Assembly (NCBI RefSeq): GCF_022539405.1
Contig: NZ_CP054394.1
Span: 1,806,501-1,870,500 of the forward strand
Source of the DNA: Natranaerofaba carboxydovora
GTDB taxonomy: Bacteria; Bacillota; Natranaerobiia; Natranaerobiales; Natranaerofabaceae
DNA length: 64,000 nt
Direction of reading: 5' to 3'
The position numbers were made by a program, and so were the translations under genes. Under the pieces are notes generated by a model. It ran no database searches, was not told the DNA's origin, and saw only the letters and a list, made by a program, of their open reading frames with translations. Positions within the stretch are counted from its first letter, which is position 1. The number at the start of each line of letters is the position of its first letter. Of the stretch, positions 6,278 through 14,654 are shown in pieces.

Positions 6278-8178
6278 GTTTCGTTTATATATTCGAAAAG
6301 CTTCTCGAAACGCTTAATAGTCTCTTCACTTAATTTTGGTAAGATTGCATATTTGTTTTTTAACATAAAAGAGAACGCTTCTTCTCTTCGATACCTACCT
6401 GCTAAATTATAGATTTGATTAACAATAGGCTTTGTTTTTTCGATATCTGCCAATGTTATCTTCTTGTTGAATGTAGTATTAAAAATTTCTAAGTATTCAT
6501 TTATCGCAAACAGATCTTCTATATTACATTCATCTTTCTCAGTAATTTGGCTAAGACTAATTATTCTTGTTGTTGATAGAAGTCCATTTTTTAACAAACC
6601 GTCAAAAGCTTTCATCTCTTTGGTTGAGGAGTCTATAAGTAAGGTAGCATTTGTCAGCCCTTCATTCATTGCTGCAAACAAAGGTATATTTTGCATATTA
6701 CCTAATGGTACCAAGCTAAACCTGCTATCTAGAGAAATACGCCCTAACTCTTTTAAATAGTCATTTATAAGTTCTAAACACATTAGGTCACTAAATTCTC
6801 TTACAATTAAGTGATCACCCTCATGTTCAAAGAGCATATTATTGGCCAAATTGTAACTTATCGCTCCCCTTATGGAAAATATAGTATCAGGATTTTGGGG
6901 GACTATATCATTTAAAACTACTGCCCCCCTGCCTGGAGCTTCTTTGGTACTTCTGTCCTCAACAAGCCTCACTCTTTCTATTTTAGTAGGATCCACCATA
7001 AAAGGTGAATGGGAAGTATAAAACACCTGATTATTTAAAGATAATTTTTCATCGACAAATCTCAAAAAATCTTTTTGTGCCTTTCCATGCAACGAACGCC
7101 CGGGTTCATCCAGTAATACTATCACATTATTTTTATCTTTAAAGGAGGAAAAAGCAGCTACAAAAGAAAAGAACCATTTAAAGCCAGAAGATCGCCTGTC
7201 AAAATTTGTAGTAATCTCATGACGCAGATCTTCTAGTCTTATATCAACATTTGTATCTATATGGCTGGGGTTTCCTTTTTCATCATTTTTAATTTGTTCT
7301 CTAGTTTCAAATCTAACTTTTAAATCTCTGTTTTGTGACCAGTATTCAAATACTTCATTAGTAATGTTGCCAGCAGCTGCCTCCAAACTGGCAATCCTTC
7401 TCTCACTATCTTCTGATATTAACTCGGGCCCTTCCATACCTGCAAGTTTTAAAAGTTCAATTGTAGTCATATCTTCCCTGGTAAGAGTATCAGGCGCTTC
7501 ATTTTTTCTTTCTAATAGTTCTCGTAAGTAAAAACTACCTTTAAGTTGGCTAAATTGTGAATGTCTAAAGAAAATCGGCATATATTCAGATAGAAGGTTT
7601 TGTATGTCTTTTGTAAGTTCACCATTTATAATTTTATTTAATCTGTTAATTTTATTTTTCAATCCTTTTAACCCTGTTATTCCTTTAGATTTAGTGCTTT
7701 TGGCAATTTGAAATACCTCATCCAAATTTTCTGGATCCCTGCTACCTTTACGTATCTCTTCAGTTCTCATAAGATTCATGGCAGCATCTTTCTCATCTAT
7801 TAATAATGTAAAATGTAGTTTGTCTCCATAAGTCCTCACCACATTTACCATCACTAGATCAGGCAAAGGAGCTTTTATAAGCTCTTCTAGTGCACCCTTT
7901 TCATCTTGACCCAAGGAAAATTTCCCAATAATAAAAGATGCTTCATTTAGGTCACTTTCTTTTTCATCACTTACTTTTCTCCATCTTGGGTAATCAACAT
8001 TCTTATCTATTTTACTATCATGGGAATAAGCAGGATTTAGCCTATACAAAGCTTCTAAAAAAGCTGTTTTCCCAGATTCATTTTTTCCAACAAGAGTTGT
8101 TACAGGTTTGTTAACATTTACCCAGCCCGAGTCATTGAAGTTTTGCCAGTTAAGAACTCGTACAGCTTCTAACTGCAT
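6256..8178 (-). CDS. OLD-family-like ATP-dependent nuclease (AAA ATPase, TOPRIM-like C-terminus)
   Basis: A 640-residue ABC/SMC-type ATPase. The N-terminal strand LEAVRVLNWQNFNDSGWV leads to Walker A GKNESGKT at 31-38. A long insertion region follows, then the composite Walker B VIVLLDEPGRSLHG near 355 and the H-loop TSHSPFM. The C-terminal third aligns by order with the TOPRIM domain of OLD nucleases: LIVREFSD near 460, ATLLIDSS near 512 and CNIEDLFA near 545. The usual DxD there reads D-S-S, so metal-dependent cleavage may be altered. OLD-family proteins act in phage defence and DNA repair; no helicase partner (GajB-like) is next to it. It is a single-gene unit. Confidence 0.7.
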   Translation of the reverse strand: MQLEAVRVLNWQNFNDSGWVNVNKPVTTLVGKNESGKTAFLEALYRLNPAYSHDSKIDKNVDYPRWRKVSDEKESDLNEASFIIGKFSLGQDEKGALEELIKAPLPDLVMVNVVRTYGDKLHFTLLIDEKDAAMNLMRTEEIRKGSRDPENLDEVFQIAKSTKSKGITGLKGLKNKINRLNKIINGELTKDIQNLLSEYMPIFFRHSQFSQLKGSFYLRELLERKNEAPDTLTREDMTTIELLKLAGMEGPELISEDSERRIASLEAAAGNITNEVFEYWSQNRDLKVRFETREQIKNDEKGNPSHIDTNVDIRLEDLRHEITTNFDRRSSGFKWFFSFVAAFSSFKDKNNVIVLLDEPGRSLHGKAQKDFLRFVDEKLSLNNQVFYTSHSPFMVDPTKIERVRLVEDRSTKEAPGRGAVVLNDIVPQNPDTIFSIRGAISYNLANNMLFEHEGDHLIVREFSDLMCLELINDYLKELGRISLDSRFSLVPLGNMQNIPLFAAMNEGLTNATLLIDSSTKEMKAFDGLLKNGLLSTTRIISLSQITEKDECNIEDLFAINEYLEIFNTTFNKKITLADIEKTKPIVNQIYNLAGRYRREEAFSFMLKNKYAILPKLSEETIKRFEKLFEYINETKNPQSD

Positions 8179-8335
8179 TCCTATTCCTCCCTGCTTAGAA
8201 GAATTAAACCCTTAATGATACAAATAACACAAGTTTACTATTATATCTTACATAGTCTAATTTTCGACTTTTTTCTCCAAAATACCTTCTACATAAATAT
8301 TTTATAACTATACTAAATTGTTGATTCTACTTTAA

Positions 8336-9190
8336 TTAGTTAGAATCTTTTTTGATATATTCCAAGTAAGAGATTGATGAAGTCCACAAAAAGCTTGCCC
8401 CCAACAATTCAAAGCTTTCTTCTACTAAATAATCCATCATTCTATACCTAACTTCTATAGACCCTATGTCAGCCAAATATTGATCGACTTCTTCATAAAG
8501 CATCAATAGCTCTTCTCCGCCACCAAGGGAGATACTCAAATTATATAGAACATTTCCAGCGGTTTGATACCAAAACATTATATCTCTTGTTCCAGACATC
8601 CCGACAGCAATTCCATAGAAAAAATAACCGGCCAAAAGGAATAAAGCAGTTCTACGGTTACTAAAAGGATATCTCCAGTATTTAATTAAAGCAATTAAAG
8701 GAATCAAAGCCATAAGGGAAAAATATGCAAGTTCTGTGATACTTCTATAGATCATTCCATCTTTAAATAATAAAACAAATCTAGTAGTCAGAAAATGTCT
8801 TACATTTCCAGCGTCTTCCATAATCATAAATACACCAGCAATTGCTAATAAAAGCCAAAATATCGCAGCTTTATTTTCCTTTCTTTCATTCAAAATACCT
8901 GCAATGTAAGCACTTGTCATCATAAATAAACCAATAAATAACCATTGAAATATTTCAATAGGTCCACCTTCAGTAAACAAGTAATCCCACAAAAAAGGAA
9001 CACTAAGCCCATCATGGGCATGCATGCGGTCTCTAATACCCAAAAAATTATGTATATCCACCAGATAAATAGCAATGTAAGAAGTAAGTAAAATCAAAGC
9101 AACAAAAATAACTACATAATAATCTTTTATCCAAAGATTGGTCTTAGCTTTCTCAATACTTGTTTCATTTAATTGCTTTTTGAACACCAT
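8336..9190 (-). CDS. Polytopic membrane protein of unknown function
   Basis: A 284-residue protein with about six to seven predicted membrane helices (for example residues near 17-40, 75-95, 105-122, 145-168 and 185-205). Charged motifs sit within or between helices: MEDAGNVRHFLT and a C-terminal VEESFELLGASF, so buried acidic residues could bind a metal or cofactor. I start it at ATG 9190, behind GGGGGT; a longer frame to 9226 runs through the inverted repeat at 9215-9252. I do not recognise the family. Confidence 0.6.
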   Translation of the reverse strand: MVFKKQLNETSIEKAKTNLWIKDYYVVIFVALILLTSYIAIYLVDIHNFLGIRDRMHAHDGLSVPFLWDYLFTEGGPIEIFQWLFIGLFMMTSAYIAGILNERKENKAAIFWLLLAIAGVFMIMEDAGNVRHFLTTRFVLLFKDGMIYRSITELAYFSLMALIPLIALIKYWRYPFSNRRTALFLLAGYFFYGIAVGMSGTRDIMFWYQTAGNVLYNLSISLGGGEELLMLYEEVDQYLADIGSIEVRYRMMDYLVEESFELLGASFLWTSSISYLEYIKKDSN

Positions 9191-9214
9191 TATGTTTACC
9201 CCCAAAAATAGAAT

Positions 9215-9252
9215 AATACAGAACAACGCAAGTCAAAGCGTTGTTCTGTATT
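9215..9252. repeat. Perfect 15-bp inverted repeat between two minus-strand genes
   Basis: AATACAGAACAACGC (9215-9229) and its complement (9238-9252) with an 8-base loop. On the minus strand the hairpin is followed by ATTCTATTTTT, so it may terminate or attenuate transcription from the upstream oxidoreductase gene into the membrane-protein gene. It lies directly upstream of that gene's RBS. Confidence 0.7.
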
Positions 9253-9278
9253 AAAGTTCATTAAAACCATGGGTCTTA

Positions 9279-11384
9279 TTAGCTTAAAGCTTTACCTAAA
9301 TCTTTCATTCTATTGACTGTCTCTTTAATAGATTCATTGAAATTAGAAACCTGATCAGCTGTAAGGGTCAAGCATTCTACTCTTTCTTCTTCTATACCAA
9401 CTTCGTTTAATATTGACTTAATATATCCAACTCTCTTTTCTGCCCAGTAGGTTGTCTGTATAAATGGACAAACTTTCTCTTCATTGGACTCAGTATCTTC
9501 CTCACAACCAGCTATAATAATTCCGTCTACTCCGCTTTGGAAGCCTTCTAAAATATGAGTCGAATCTATCTTAGAGATACAAGGAAATCTTACTACACCA
9601 ATATTAGCTGGTTTTCCGTTCATAAATTTGTCTTTAAACTCAGGAAGTGCATATGCGCCATAAGCACAAGAGTAAACTAATATTGAAGGTTCATCTCCTG
9701 ACTTTGAAGCATTTATCTTTTGGACAGTAGGCTCAATTTGTTCCTCTGCTTCTTCAATATAAGTGCTTCTAAATTCTATAGCAATATTAGGACATACTGT
9801 GAGACATAGTCCACAAGCCTGGCACTGATAGTCTCTAATAATCATATTACCTTCTTCATCAATCTTAGGCACATCATAAGGACAAGTTCTCATGCAAGTA
9901 AGACATTTTACACAATTCTCAACAATTCTCTCTGCCCCTGCAGCGCATCCAAGGCAGCGACGTCCTTCCCATACTGCGGTTTCTAGAGAATATCCTTTTT
10001 CTATAGGTTTGAAGTTGTCACAGCGTTCTTCAGGAGACAGCATTGGAATTTCATTACGCTTAATTTCCACAATATTTTCTTTAACATCATCTTCAAGCTG
10101 TGGAAGAGGCTCTTCTTCTTCTACCATCTCGCTTACAAAAGTTTCACCTTCTAGATAACTTTTCACCGCTTGAGCTGCAACTCTCGCGTTTGACATTGCA
10201 CGAACAGCAGTAGTTGGACCAGTAGCAATCTCACCACAGGCAAATACACCTTCTACTGGTGTCTTTAAAGTACTATGGTCTACTACTAGCCTCCCTCTTT
10301 CGTCAACAGGCAGTCCTGCTTCTTTTACCGCCTCCAAGTCAGGACCTTGTCCAATAGAGAAGATTACCATATCACCGGTAATTGTTTTTTTATTATCTTC
10401 ACAGAATTGAGGGTTAAAGTTACCACTGTCATCAAAGACACAGGCACATTCTTTTGCTTCTAGGCCGGTTACTTTATCCCCTTCAACTACAATTCTGTCT
10501 GGTCCCCAGGAACAATTAAGTTCTACTCCTTCTTCCTCAGCTTCTTCAATCTCCCAGGAGAAGGCGGGCATCTCGTCATAGCTCTCTAGACAAGCCAGCT
10601 TTACTTTCTTAGCGCCACTTCTTACAGCAGTACGTGCAACATCCATTGCAACGTTTCCACCACCTATAACTATAACTTCTTTGCCTTCCACTCGATAGTT
10701 CTCTCTTTTAGTGGCTTTTAAGAAGTCAAGCGCCATTATAACATTTTCGTTGTCTGCACCAGGAAGTGGAAGCCCCCGGCTATTTGCAAGGCCCAAAGCC
10801 AAGACAATAGCTTCATAACCATCATTTTTCAAATCTTCTACCTTTATGTCTGTGCCGAATTCTACCCCTGTTTTGAACTCTACCCCAATTTTTTTAAGGT
10901 TTTCTATATCTCTGTCGATTGTTTCATCAGGCAAGCGATACAATGGAATGTAGTTACGCGGTGCGCCACCAAGTCTTTCTTGTCTCTCGAAAATTGTTAC
11001 AGAATATCCTTCCATGGTCAAATCAAAAGCAGCTAAAAGTCCTGCCGGGCCCGAACCTATGACGGCAGCTTTCTTGCCTTTGTTTTCTTTTGGCTGTGGG
11101 TACTCTCCGTCCCCGTATGCTATTGCTGCCCTTTTAAGACCTCTAATAGACAACGGCTCATCAACGTTTTGACGGCGGCACTCATCTTCACAATGATGAG
11201 CACAAATAGTTCCACATACAGACGAAACTGGATTAGTCCTCATAATAGTCTCTAATGCCTCGTCAAAGTTACCTGTTGCAATAAAACGAAGGTACTCCCT
11301 AACCTCCTGGCTTATGGGACATCCATATTCACAAGGTGGTTTCCCAGGAAATCCTTCAAATACTTCAATATGGGATTTTGTCAT
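9279..11384 (-). CDS. FAD/NAD(P)H oxidoreductase with ferredoxin and MvhD-like domains
   Basis: A 701-residue fused electron-transfer protein. It has an N-terminal GltD-like Fe-S region (CEYGCPIS, VCGTICAHHCEDEC), then two dinucleotide-binding folds (VIGSGPAGLLAAFDL near 110 for FAD, VIVIGGGNVAMDVAR near 240 for NAD(P)H), and GVFACGEIATGPTTAVRA closing the FAD site. Two [4Fe-4S] motifs follow (CVKCLTCMRTCP and CQACGLCLTVCP near 490-530). The last 140 residues match the MvhD/HdrIM [2Fe-2S] domain (VYSCAYGAY, RFPCISK, GIIIAGCEE, CPF). It would link NAD(P)H to ferredoxin or a heterodisulfide-reductase-like partner. No partner gene is adjacent. Confidence 0.85.
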   Translation of the reverse strand: MTKSHIEVFEGFPGKPPCEYGCPISQEVREYLRFIATGNFDEALETIMRTNPVSSVCGTICAHHCEDECRRQNVDEPLSIRGLKRAAIAYGDGEYPQPKENKGKKAAVIGSGPAGLLAAFDLTMEGYSVTIFERQERLGGAPRNYIPLYRLPDETIDRDIENLKKIGVEFKTGVEFGTDIKVEDLKNDGYEAIVLALGLANSRGLPLPGADNENVIMALDFLKATKRENYRVEGKEVIVIGGGNVAMDVARTAVRSGAKKVKLACLESYDEMPAFSWEIEEAEEEGVELNCSWGPDRIVVEGDKVTGLEAKECACVFDDSGNFNPQFCEDNKKTITGDMVIFSIGQGPDLEAVKEAGLPVDERGRLVVDHSTLKTPVEGVFACGEIATGPTTAVRAMSNARVAAQAVKSYLEGETFVSEMVEEEEPLPQLEDDVKENIVEIKRNEIPMLSPEERCDNFKPIEKGYSLETAVWEGRRCLGCAAGAERIVENCVKCLTCMRTCPYDVPKIDEEGNMIIRDYQCQACGLCLTVCPNIAIEFRSTYIEEAEEQIEPTVQKINASKSGDEPSILVYSCAYGAYALPEFKDKFMNGKPANIGVVRFPCISKIDSTHILEGFQSGVDGIIIAGCEEDTESNEEKVCPFIQTTYWAEKRVGYIKSILNEVGIEEERVECLTLTADQVSNFNESIKETVNRMKDLGKALS

Positions 11385-11533
11385 TGTTTCAATCCTCCCT
11401 TTTTTATAAATAAAATAATATTAAACCTCATTAATGACATAAATTAAACTCATCATATAGATATTCTTTTTAACATTGCTTTTTCCTGCTGCGGTAGTGA
11501 TTTTTATTACAAAATTTATATAATTGTTTAAAA

Positions 11534-12109
11534 CTATTCCTTAATTTTATTCAAAAGCCAGGCAGTGTTTTCACCAAGTATCTCCATGATCTTCATACCT
11601 TCTTCATCATTGTCTACTTCACCTTCTCCTTTACCCATTCCCATATTCCAATATATAGAACCAGGTATAATCATTTCATTAATCAGGTAAAAATTATTTA
11701 TTGCTTGAAAAACATTCATTGAACCAGCTCTTCTTACTGCTGCTACTGCCACCCCAACTTTCCTTCTAAACATGTGATCATTGCCCTTAGCAACAAATCC
11801 TGCCCTATCGATCAATGCTTTTGTTTCGGCATTTAGGGTAGCAAAATATGTCGGAGATCCAATTATTATACCATCAGATTCAAGCATTTTTTCAATGCAA
11901 TCATTTACTATATCATCATCCATAACACAACGTTTATCCAGATTTTCTCTACACTTACCGCATGCTTTGCAACCTTTAATCTCTTTACCCGCAAGGCTTA
12001 CTAATTCACACTCAATCCCTGCTTTTTCAAGGGGCTCAAAAACCTTTTTGATAAGCGCTGCAGTATTGCTGTTTTTCCTTGGACTACCATTAAAAGCTGT
12101 CACTTTCAT
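11534..12109 (-). CDS. Iron-sulfur flavoprotein (NADPH-dependent FMN reductase family)
   Basis: A 191-residue flavodoxin-fold protein with the N-terminal FMN loop FNGSPRKNSNTAAL and a compact cysteine motif CKACGKCRENLDKRC at about 47-61, as in clostridial and methanogen iron-sulfur flavoproteins that carry FMN plus a [4Fe-4S] cluster. GSPTYFATLNAETKALIDR provides the second flavin contact. Such proteins move electrons from ferredoxin to small acceptors and can reduce oxygen species. The RBS GGGAGG is clear. It stands alone upstream of the FAD/MvhD gene, separated by about 150 bp. Confidence 0.85.
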   Translation of the reverse strand: MKVTAFNGSPRKNSNTAALIKKVFEPLEKAGIECELVSLAGKEIKGCKACGKCRENLDKRCVMDDDIVNDCIEKMLESDGIIIGSPTYFATLNAETKALIDRAGFVAKGNDHMFRRKVGVAVAAVRRAGSMNVFQAINNFYLINEMIIPGSIYWNMGMGKGEGEVDNDEEGMKIMEILGENTAWLLNKIKE

Positions 12110-12166
12110 TTTTTATTCCTCCCTTGTTACAATAGAATTAATTTAAACACGCAAAAATTAAACTTT

Positions 12167-12190
12167 GCACTATTCATAGCACTATTCATA
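12167..12190. repeat. Tandem 12-bp duplication
   Basis: GCACTATTCATA occurs twice back to back, upstream of the iron-sulfur flavoprotein gene. Confidence 0.85.
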
Positions 12191-12275
12191 GTACACCTTT
12201 ACTATTACTGTATAAGCTCGTCCATCTATAGATTTTACCATAATAATTTAAAATTTGCGAAGAAATAAAATAGAC

Positions 12276-12306
12276 TGCCATAGAGCTATTAAAAACTCTT
12301 ATGACA
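12276..12306 (-). terminator. Terminator of the small minus-strand gene
   Basis: On the minus strand CTGTCATAAGAG pairs with CTCTATGGCAG (one bulge, one G-U), followed by TCTATTTTATTTCTT. It lies about 50 bp downstream of the 12357-12548 gene. Confidence 0.65.
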
Positions 12307-12315
12307 GCCTCAATT

Positions 12316-12345
12316 TTAGGTTCTATTATGTTAGGTTCTATTATG
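12316..12345. repeat. Tandem 15-bp duplication
   Basis: TTAGGTTCTATTATG occurs twice back to back just downstream of the small gene's stop codon. Confidence 0.85.
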
Positions 12346-12356
12346 TTTATTTATAT

Positions 12357-12548
12357 CTACTTGTTTTCTTTTAATCCACGAATGCTTTTTAGCTTTTTAA
12401 GGTTTGATTCCATGTCTTTATAATCTTTAAGCATTGCTTCTCCACTATAACCCTTTTTAACTAAACTCTTTAAAATACCTTCGTAAGAAGTATCTTGATT
12501 TTTGAGTTTTAAATTTATATCCTGAAAAAAATATTTTGGAGCAGCCAT
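12357..12548 (-). CDS. Small hypothetical protein downstream of TnpB
   Basis: A 63-residue lysine-rich, probably all-helical protein (AAPKYFFQDINLKLKN at the start, LKKLKSIRGLKENK at the end). I start it at ATG 12548, six bases after AGGTG; a GTG three codons earlier overlaps that site. It has good codon structure and a terminator, so it is probably real. It lies just beyond the structured region that follows TnpB and may be host sequence flanking the insertion. I do not recognise a family. Confidence 0.5.
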   Translation of the reverse strand: MAAPKYFFQDINLKLKNQDTSYEGILKSLVKKGYSGEAMLKDYKDMESNLKKLKSIRGLKENK

Positions 12549-12589
12549 ATATCGCACCTGGTTACTAAAATATGCACAAATCTAAACAT

Positions 12590-12773
12590 TGTGCCCTAAA
12601 ACCACCGCCGCCGAACCAAGAAAAGGCGACTTACCGCAGAGATTTTCACTCGGTTTCACCAGTATAGGGTCATCTACCTAAAGTAGAAGACAGACCGGCG
12701 ACTCCCTGTTAGGGACGGCAGATGCGATAGGCCTTTCCTTCCCATGGTATTAACCTATCGCAGTAAAAGAATT
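12590..12773 (-). ncRNA. Putative omega (guide) RNA / right end of the TnpB element
   Basis: About 180 gene-free bases directly after the TnpB stop on the same strand are dense in hairpins: TGCGATAGG/CCTATCGCA (12723-12762), TCCCT/AGGGA (12703-12715) and TCTAC/GTAGA (12673-12687), with a GC-rich end (GGCGGCGGTGG on the minus strand near 12605). TnpB nucleases are known to use an RNA made from the 3' end of the element as guide scaffold, and the position and structure fit. The exact 3' end and guide segment cannot be set by eye. Confidence 0.6.
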
Positions 12774-14303
12774 TTAGTAACTCAGGGGTTTCACCTCCTG
12801 CCTTTTTAGTTTATGATCGCTCAAATTAAATTCCAAAAATTTATTTGCCATGTTCCACAATGTCCAGTGATGATAATTTTTAAAGTTATCTATCTTTTGG
12901 ATAATATCTTTTAAATATTTTATCTTGTTGGATTCTTCCTTTGATCCAATAAGATTTTGTAAATATGGTTTTAGTTCTTGTAATTTTTGAATTAGCTCCA
13001 CTGGGAGCTTTTCTCTGTAGCCAAGACCCCTGCGGCCAATTACCAAGGCTGCAGCCTGGTGAACTGAGAGGCTGTATTTTTTAGAGTATTTAAATCTGCC
13101 AATAATCGAGCTGTAAGCAGGGTTTATTTGTTTTATTTCGAACCCGTTTCTAAGTCCCCTTCTTGTTATCCCTTGTAGGAGTTTTTTCCTGGTAAAATTA
13201 TGAGTCAGACGGTTATATCTTTTGTTTGTGTCGTGATCATTTCTAAAGTTTAGTTTTTCAGTTACTATGGCTCCTACGTTTTCGTGGAGTAGATAGTCTA
13301 TTATGTCTTTCGAGTGCTCTCCTGCTATGTTTTCTCGTTTGTTGGATGAGACATACTCCATCTCGTGGCAGTAAAATACCCTGGATTTTATGAAGTTACC
13401 CTGTTTTGTCATAATGGTAACGGCTGTACGGTCAATATTTACGTCTATCCCGGCTATGAGCTGAACATTAATTGGTTGTTTTGGTTTTAACCATGACCCT
13501 GGTACTTCTTCTTCGTAAGTTAGATAAACGTAGTATTCTCCATCTTTTCGCTTGATTTCTATGCTGTAGGGATGATAATTGCCTTTGGAGTCAGGATAGG
13601 TAGCGTCTAAGATTTCATCAAAATATTTGTCTGGTATTTCTAGTTCAGCTTTGATACGCGGACTTCTATTGTTTGGTTTTATGTTTAGAGAGTCTGCTAT
13701 TTCAAGGTAGAATCTATCGTTTTGTTCAGTTATTCTTGTGTTTAGGTTACCTTTTTTAGTTTTGTCACCCCTGGAGTAGAGCTGGTTAGTTCGAAGGTCT
13801 TTCCATTCCTGGTTTGTTATATGGCCTTTTGTTCTTGCACGAAAGTTTTTCTTGCCACCAAAAATGGCTGGTGGGATAGTGTGATTATCTATATGATTTT
13901 GAAGTTCTGTTTGTTTTTGTTCTAGTTTTTTTACTCTAAACCCTAGTCCTTCTAGGCAGGTTTTTAAGTCAACTTTTTGGGGTGTTTTTTTGCCGGTTTT
14001 GTAAGTTTCGATTTTACGGCGGGTTTTTATTAACTTGGCTTTGGTTTCTTCTAGATACAGAGCCAAAAGCTCTTTTTGGCTGTCTATGATAGTTTTTGCC
14101 TGAAGGGTAGCATCTTCTGAGTAGCGTTTGTTTAGGCGAAAAACCCGCTGAAGTAATTTGTTTGTCTCGTTTTGATCTAGGCCATTTATTAACCTGTTAT
14201 AGCTGTAGCGTTTTGCTGCACAGAATTCCCTCATTAAATTATCTAACCGAACCTTGAACTGCGGGGAAATGTTTTTAAGTTTGAGCATCCTGGTGGTTTT
14301 CAT
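12774..14303 (-). CDS. TnpB-family RNA-guided nuclease (IS200/IS605 OrfB type)
   Basis: A 509-residue TnpB-like protein, longer than the roughly 400 of compact TnpBs. RuvC-I is GIDVNIDRTAV near residue 287 and RuvC-II is IVTEKLNF near 346. The third RuvC position lies in SVHQAAALVIGRRGLG near 415, where His stands where compact TnpBs have Asp. There is no CxxC zinc finger between RuvC-II and III (INPAYSSIIGRF instead). The N-terminal half is rich in Lys/Arg coiled helices. There is no TnpA transposase next to it, so the element is solitary and cannot move on its own by that route. Whether the nuclease is active is open, because this branch commonly lacks the zinc finger. Confidence 0.85.
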   Translation of the reverse strand: MKTTRMLKLKNISPQFKVRLDNLMREFCAAKRYSYNRLINGLDQNETNKLLQRVFRLNKRYSEDATLQAKTIIDSQKELLALYLEETKAKLIKTRRKIETYKTGKKTPQKVDLKTCLEGLGFRVKKLEQKQTELQNHIDNHTIPPAIFGGKKNFRARTKGHITNQEWKDLRTNQLYSRGDKTKKGNLNTRITEQNDRFYLEIADSLNIKPNNRSPRIKAELEIPDKYFDEILDATYPDSKGNYHPYSIEIKRKDGEYYVYLTYEEEVPGSWLKPKQPINVQLIAGIDVNIDRTAVTIMTKQGNFIKSRVFYCHEMEYVSSNKRENIAGEHSKDIIDYLLHENVGAIVTEKLNFRNDHDTNKRYNRLTHNFTRKKLLQGITRRGLRNGFEIKQINPAYSSIIGRFKYSKKYSLSVHQAAALVIGRRGLGYREKLPVELIQKLQELKPYLQNLIGSKEESNKIKYLKDIIQKIDNFKNYHHWTLWNMANKFLEFNLSDHKLKRQEVKPLSY

Positions 14304-14363
14304 ATTTTGTAGCCTCCAATTTTATTATGGCGGTTAGTGTTTGCGAACTAATGTTCTATATAT

Positions 14364-14392
14364 ATTATACTGTTTTTACCCAGGATAATCAA
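14364..14392 (-). promoter_or_regulatory. Sigma-A-like promoter of tnpB
   Basis: Minus strand TTGATT (14387-14392), 17-base spacer, TATAAT (14364-14369), about 60 bp before the ATG. The rest of 14304-14618 holds no gene I can support; it is AT-rich and probably includes the left end of the element. Confidence 0.65.
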
Positions 14393-14618
14393 CTTAAATT
14401 CAGAAAAAAATACAGATTTTCTTAGTTTTTTCTAAAAATGTGCAGAAATTTTTAAGCTGTTTTCAACCTCCTTTATTGTCTATATAGCAATTATAGCATT
14501 CTAATCTACAAAAATATATAAATTGGCAATATTTAAGAATAGGAAAATCTTTATGAATAGGTAAATGTTTATGAATTGTTTGACTAATGTGAAATTGTAG
14601 ACACTTAAAAAATAAAAA

Positions 14619-14653
14619 AGGGATTGCCATATAAATCAAATCAGGCAATCCCT
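14619..14653 (-). terminator. Terminator of the 14655-15320 gene
   Basis: AGGGATTGCC / GGCAATCCCT, a perfect 10-bp stem followed by TTTTTT on the minus strand, immediately after the stop codon. Confidence 0.85.
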
Positions 14654-14654
14654 C

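Noticed and set aside
8322-8346. GATTCTA...TAGAATC inverted repeat at the end of the membrane-protein gene
   Set aside because: It resembles the tips of the palindromic family, but is too short to tell from chance or a weak terminator.
12590-12773. The structured region after TnpB as a cobalamin-type or other known riboswitch
   Set aside because: It lies downstream, not upstream, of a gene on the same strand and lacks a recognisable box such as the B12 box; a TnpB guide RNA fits better.
14463-14648. A 61-codon minus-strand frame after TnpB
   Set aside because: It has no RBS, odd composition (rich in F, Y, C, H), and its start overlaps the terminator of the neighbouring gene.
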